From: Kitasatospora kifunensis
GTDB taxonomy: Bacteria > Actinomycetota > Actinomycetes > Streptomycetales > Streptomycetaceae
Assembly: GCF_014203855.1 (NCBI RefSeq)
Contig: NZ_JACHJV010000001.1
Coordinates: 248,001 to 312,000, forward strand
Direction: 5' to 3'
DNA length: 64,000 nt
Below the pieces are notes generated by a model. That model searched no databases. It worked only from the letters and a program-made list of their open reading frames with translations, and was not told where the DNA came from. The translations under genes were made by a program, and so were the position numbers. Of this stretch, positions 60,751 through 64,000 are shown piece by piece (position 1 is the first letter of the stretch; each line of letters begins with the position of its first letter).

Positions 60751-61992
60751 TCACACCGTCGGGGTCGCGGGGGCGAGCGGGGCGTCATCGTGGGCGGCGA
60801 AGAGGGCGACCAGACCGTGCGGGGCGTCCTCGGCGAAGCAGCGGAGGAGGTTGTCGGCCGACTCGGCGGCGGCCGCCTCGCTGCGCGGGAACAGCGCCGT
60901 CTCGTAGGCGTCGAGCGCGGCCTCGGTGTCCCCGAGGTGACGGGCGATGGCCGCGCCGAGCTCGGCGCCGTCCTGCATGGCGAGGTTGGCGCCCTCGCCG
61001 GCGAACGGCGACATCAGGTGGGCCGCGTCGCCGAGCAGGGTGAGGCCGGGGACGCGCTCCCAGCGGTGGCCGACCGGCAGCGCGTGGATCGGCCGCGGGA
61101 CGAGCGGGCGGTCGGTCTCGGTGACCAGCGCCGTCAGGCTGTCGTCCCAGCCGGCGAAATGCTCCAGCACGGCCTTGCCGGCGGCCTCGGTGTCGGTGAA
61201 GTCGACGGCGGCGGCCCAGTCCTCGGGGGCCCGGAACGCGGCGTAGACGTGCAGGCTGCCGTCGGGTTCGCGGTGGGCGAGGAAACCGCTGCCCGCGCCG
61301 AGCGCGAAGAGCATGCCGCCGCCCACGACGGCCGCACTCCTGGGATGGCGGACGTCGGCGTCCAACAGGTCCGACTCGACCAGGGACAAGCCGCTGTAGG
61401 CGGGGCGCGCCTCGGAGAGCAGCGGGCGGACCTTCGACCAGGCGCCGTCGGCCCCGACCAGCAGGTCGGCGGTGACGGTGGTGCCGTCGGCGAAGGAGAT
61501 CTCGTGCCGACCGTCGGCGAGGGTGCGGGCGGCGGTGGCCTTGGCGCCCCAGCGCACGGTGTCCGCGGGCAGCGAGTCGAGCAGCAGCTCGCGCAACCGG
61601 CCGCGGTCGACCTCGGGACGGGTGCCGTCGCCGTCGTCGCCCTCCTCCCGGTGGACGGTGGCGTTCCGGTCGAGGATGCGCATGGCCTGCCCGCCGGGCA
61701 TGACCAGTGCGCGGAACTCCTCGTACAGGCCGGCCGCGCGCAGGGCGGCCTGGCCGGACTCCTCGTGGATGTCGAGCATGCCGCCCTGGGCACGGGTGCG
61801 GCGCGAGGCGTCGAGCTCGTAGACGGTGGCCTCGATGCCGTGGACGTGCAGGACGCGGGCCAGCGTGAGGCCGCCGAGTCCGGCACCCAGGATGGCGATG
61901 GGGGTGTGCGTGGTCGTGTGCTGCGAGGTCGTGTGCTGCGTGGTCGTGTGCTGCGTGGTCGTGTGCTGCGTGGTCGTGTGCCGCGAGGTCAT
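60751..61992 (-). CDS. FAD-dependent monooxygenase, TetX-like
   Basis: 413 residues from ATG 61992, AGGAG 8 bp upstream. The FAD GxGxxG motif is in IAILGAGLGGLTLA, DLLVGADGAWSKVR is the middle DG motif, and GLTLLGDAAHLMSPFAGEG is the GD motif. The start codon is upstream of a 15-bp tandem repeat that adds a (TTTQH)n N-terminal tail. With the TetR gene it forms a two-gene unit under the triple operator. Inactivation of a planar aromatic drug is the typical role of such pairs. Confidence 0.88.
   Translation of the reverse strand: MTSRHTTTQHTTTQHTTTQHTTSQHTTTHTPIAILGAGLGGLTLARVLHVHGIEATVYELDASRRTRAQGGMLDIHEESGQAALRAAGLYEEFRALVMPGGQAMRILDRNATVHREEGDDGDGTRPEVDRGRLRELLLDSLPADTVRWGAKATAARTLADGRHEISFADGTTVTADLLVGADGAWSKVRPLLSEARPAYSGLSLVESDLLDADVRHPRSAAVVGGGMLFALGAGSGFLAHREPDGSLHVYAAFRAPEDWAAAVDFTDTEAAGKAVLEHFAGWDDSLTALVTETDRPLVPRPIHALPVGHRWERVPGLTLLGDAAHLMSPFAGEGANLAMQDGAELGAAIARHLGDTEAALDAYETALFPRSEAAAAESADNLLRCFAEDAPHGLVALFAAHDDAPLAPATPTV
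61910..61984. repeat. 5 x 15-bp in-frame N-terminal repeat
   Basis: Five 15-bp units (type GTGGTCGTGTGCTGC) encode QHTTT pentapeptides at the N-terminus of the FAD monooxygenase, before the Rossmann fold. Very little divergence, so a recent expansion. Confidence 0.92.
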
Positions 61993-62002
61993 GGGCTGTC
62001 TC

Positions 62003-62737
62003 CTATAGGGATGCGCGGCCGTCGGTCTCTGCCGTGGCCGGGTCGGACGCGACCGGGGTGGGGGTGTGCAGGATGCCGTTGATCAGCAGGTGGAAGCCCC
62101 AGGAGAGCCGCTGCTGCGGAGCGCCGGAGACCAGCTGGGTGGCGAGCGCGCTGATGTGCGGGTGGGTGTGCTCGGAGACGGCGTGCAGGGCGTGGGTGAG
62201 GGCGTCCCACTCGGCCTGGGCGTCGGCCGACTGGTCGCGGGTGGCCTGCTCGGCCGCGGTGGCGGTGGCGAACTGCAGCAAGGCGTCCACACCCCAGGCC
62301 GCCTGCCCGGGCGGCACGCCGCCCTCGTCCAGCAGGGCGAGCAGCGCCTCGATCAGGTTCAGGTAGTTCGCTCCGCTGGGCCTGGCGGAGAGCGCGGAGC
62401 GGGCGAGGCTGGGGTGCTCGAAGAGCATCGCGCAGTAGTCGGTGAGGATCCGCTCCAGTCGGCCGCGCCAGTCGCCGGGCCCCTTGGCCGGGCTCAGCTC
62501 GACCTCGCCGAGCAGCTCGTCGAGGATCGCGGCGTGCAGCTCGGCGGTGTTGCGCAGGTAGACGTAGAGCGAGGCGGGGCCGGTGTCGAGCTCCTGCGCC
62601 AGGCGCCGCATGGTGACCTTCGGCAGGCCCTCCACCCGCATGATCCCGACCGCGGTGGCGATGATGCCCTCCCTGGTCAGGGGCGGCTTCGCCGGTCGCT
62701 CGCGGCGGCTTCGGGAGGTCTGCGCTGGTGGGGTCAT
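62003..62737 (-). CDS. TetR/AcrR-family repressor
   Basis: 244 residues. N-terminal HTH (VTMRRLAQELDTGPASLYVYLRN) and a TetR-type C-terminal domain like those of tetracycline repressors. It is transcribed just before the monooxygenase (10 bp gap) in the same direction. Three palindromic sites directly upstream suggest autorepression of the pair and induction by the drug that the monooxygenase attacks. Confidence 0.88.
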   Translation of the reverse strand: MTPPAQTSRSRRERPAKPPLTREGIIATAVGIMRVEGLPKVTMRRLAQELDTGPASLYVYLRNTAELHAAILDELLGEVELSPAKGPGDWRGRLERILTDYCAMLFEHPSLARSALSARPSGANYLNLIEALLALLDEGGVPPGQAAWGVDALLQFATATAAEQATRDQSADAQAEWDALTHALHAVSEHTHPHISALATQLVSGAPQQRLSWGFHLLINGILHTPTPVASDPATAETDGRASL

Positions 62738-62749
62738 GTTTTCAGCGTA

Positions 62750-62793
62750 ACGAACATGTTCGTAGCGAACAAGTACGTCACGAACATGTTCGT
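62750..62793. promoter_or_regulatory. triple TetR operator
   Basis: Two perfect ACGAACATGTTCGT palindromes (62750-62763 and 62780-62793) flank a degenerate copy GCGAACAAGTACGT (62765-62778), with 15 bp centre to centre. The array starts 12 bp upstream of the TetR gene. Confidence 0.88.
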
Positions 62794-62833
62794 CGACCTC
62801 TAGCCCGAACGGCCCCCTACCGGCGGAGGCCTC

Positions 62834-63571
62834 TCAGCCCCGTTCGGGCCGGTGCGCGCGGTAGCAGAGCTCCGGTCGGCCGACCTGCCCGTAGCGCGGC
62901 TCGCGGGCGGCCAGGCCGACGTCCACCAGGTGCTCCAGGTAGCGCCGCGCGGTGATCCGCGAGACGCCGGCCGCCGCGCCCGCCGTGGCGGCCGAGATGC
63001 TGCCGTCGGCCGCGCGCAGCACCGCCGCCACGGCCTCCAGGGTCGGAGCGCTCAGGCCCTTCGGCAGCGTGCTGCGCTCGGCGGTCCGCAACACGGCGAA
63101 GGCCTGGTCCACCTCGTCCTGCCCGGTGGCCTCGCCGCTGCGGGCCAGGCTCTCGCGGTAGCGGGCGTAGCGGTCCAGGCGCTCGTGCAGCGCGGCGGCG
63201 CTGAACGGCTTGAGCAGGTACTGCACCACGCCCGCCGAGACCGCCTGGCGCACCGTGGCCAGTTCGCGGGCCGAGGTGACCGCGATGATGTCGGTCTCGT
63301 GCCCGGCCGCGCGCAGCGCGCGGCAGAGCCGCAGGCCGTGGCCGTCGGGCAGGTGCAGGTCGAGCAGGACCAGGTCGACCGGGGCGCCCGCGGCACGGGT
63401 GCGCTCCAGGAAGCGCAGCGCCGCGGCCAGGGTGTGCGCGGTGCCCGCCGCCCGGAAGCCGGGGGTGCGGCTGACGTAGCGGGTGTGGGCGTCGGCCGCC
63501 ACCGGGTCGTCCTCGACCACCAGCACCTCGATCGGACCGGACACCATCGAGCCGTACCGTGGCAGGTTCAC
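62834..63571 (-). CDS. CitB/DcuR-type response regulator
   Basis: 245 residues from GTG 63571, overlapping the kinase stop by 4 nt; an ATG eight codons in is possible. The receiver domain has acidic VEDDP, phosphoacceptor Asp in LVLLDLHLPDGHG and Lys in QYLLKPF. The C-terminal part is an IclR-like winged HTH (STLPKGLSAPTLEAVAAVL, then GVSRITARRYLEHL). This pair type usually senses citrate, malate or other carboxylates and controls transporters. The regulon is not visible here. Confidence 0.85.
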   Translation of the reverse strand: MNLPRYGSMVSGPIEVLVVEDDPVAADAHTRYVSRTPGFRAAGTAHTLAAALRFLERTRAAGAPVDLVLLDLHLPDGHGLRLCRALRAAGHETDIIAVTSARELATVRQAVSAGVVQYLLKPFSAAALHERLDRYARYRESLARSGEATGQDEVDQAFAVLRTAERSTLPKGLSAPTLEAVAAVLRAADGSISAATAGAAAGVSRITARRYLEHLVDVGLAAREPRYGQVGRPELCYRAHRPERG

Positions 63572-64000
63572 GGCGCCCCCACCCGCCCGGCGGGGCGCGC
63601 GGTGGGGCGCGCGGCGTCGGCGGTCAGCGGCAGTCGCACGGTGAGCACCGCGCCGCGCTCGCGCCCCACCTCCACCGTGCCGCCGTTGCGCCGGGCGGCC
63701 TGCGCCACCAGCGCGAGGCCGAGGCCGTGGCCACTGCCCTCCTTGGTGGACCAGCCGCGGCGGAAGACCTCGTCGACGGCGTCGGGGTCGATGCCGGGGC
63801 CGGTGTCGGCGACTCGCAGCAGCAGTTGGTCCTCGTCGGTGCGGGCGGTGACCGTCACCTCGGGGGCCGCCGCCTGGGCGCTCGCGCCCAGGATCGCGGC
63901 GTCCAAGGCGTTGTCGATCAGGTTGCCGAGCATGGTCACCAGGTCGCGGGCCGGCAGGTCGGGCGGCAGCACGCCGTCGTCGATCCGGCTGTCCTCGCTG
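63568..64000 (-). CDS. sensor histidine kinase, C-terminal part
   Basis: About 144 residues are visible; the N-terminus lies beyond the right edge. The catalytic ATP domain has N-box MLGNLIDNALDAAILG, G1 RVADTGPGIDPD and G2 GSGHGLGLALVAQ, as in CitA/DcuS-type kinases. The stop overlaps the response regulator start (GTGA), so the two are translationally coupled. The sensory region is not in the window. Confidence 0.85.
   Translation of the reverse strand, partial: SEDSRIDDGVLPPDLPARDLVTMLGNLIDNALDAAILGASAQAAAPEVTVTARTDEDQLLLRVADTGPGIDPDAVDEVFRRGWSTKEGSGHGLGLALVAQAARRNGGTVEVGRERGAVLTVRLPLTADAARPTARPAGRVGAP

Overview
The window is very GC-rich actinobacterial DNA, most likely from a Streptomyces, Kitasatospora or Streptacidiphilus chromosome. 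Codon positions are strongly GC3-biased and GTG and TTG starts with GGAGG-type ribosome binding sites are common. Family markers agree: DUF4193, DUF574 methyltransferase, an XRE regulator/HATPase pair, Rpf-like transglycosylase, MbtH and NRPS genes.

Layout. 1-8150: sugar uptake and catabolism, with a PTS EIIBC, a Gfo/Idh oxidoreductase, a divergent ROK repressor that shares a palindromic operator with it, a sugar-porter MFS and a second MFS. 8200-21440: housekeeping and regulatory genes (CutA, XRE/ATPase pair, barstar-like, GalU, DUF4360, DUF574, GNAT, DUF4193, VOC, FBP, TetR with a perfect operator, SGNH hydrolase, Tpx). 21530-28050: an ABC exporter pair, then a P-loop NTPase gene and a membrane-anchored periplasmic-binding-type receptor gene separated by a 162-bp long-palindrome element. 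28881-54709: one leftward, tightly coupled 15-gene biosynthetic operon. 54945-58082: LysE exporter, pathway-type LuxR regulator, dienelactone hydrolase and a DUF6295 protein. 58150-64000: S53 peptidase, Rpf-like protein, TetR/FAD-monooxygenase pair with triple operators, and a CitB-type two-component system cut by the right edge.

The biosynthetic operon is the main interest. Its order of transcription is stand-alone AMP-ligase, PCP, TrpD-like, TrpA-like, ectoine-synthase-like cupin, prolyl-PCP-oxidase-type dehydrogenase, transglutaminase-like protein, TrpB2-like, TrpF-TrpC fusion, UbiD decarboxylase, four-module NRPS (A-T-C-A-T-C-A-T-C-A-T-TE), MbtH, MFS exporter, MupA/Atu3671-type luciferase-like monooxygenase and FMN reductase. 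By-eye specificity codes suggest Ser, Gly, an unassigned residue whose pocket carries an acidic Asp, and Asp. The Trp-type set (D, F, C, A, B) comes without TrpE/TrpG. Its D, F and C members have lost residues expected for anthranilate recognition while keeping catalytic ones. My inference is that it makes a tryptophan-like building block from a PCP-derived amino acid instead of anthranilate.

A second theme is a set of short in-frame tandem repeats (units of 9, 12, 15, 21 or 24 bp) inside at least six coding sequences of unrelated function, including the NRPS. They add low-complexity linkers or tails, and point to a genome prone to minisatellite expansion.
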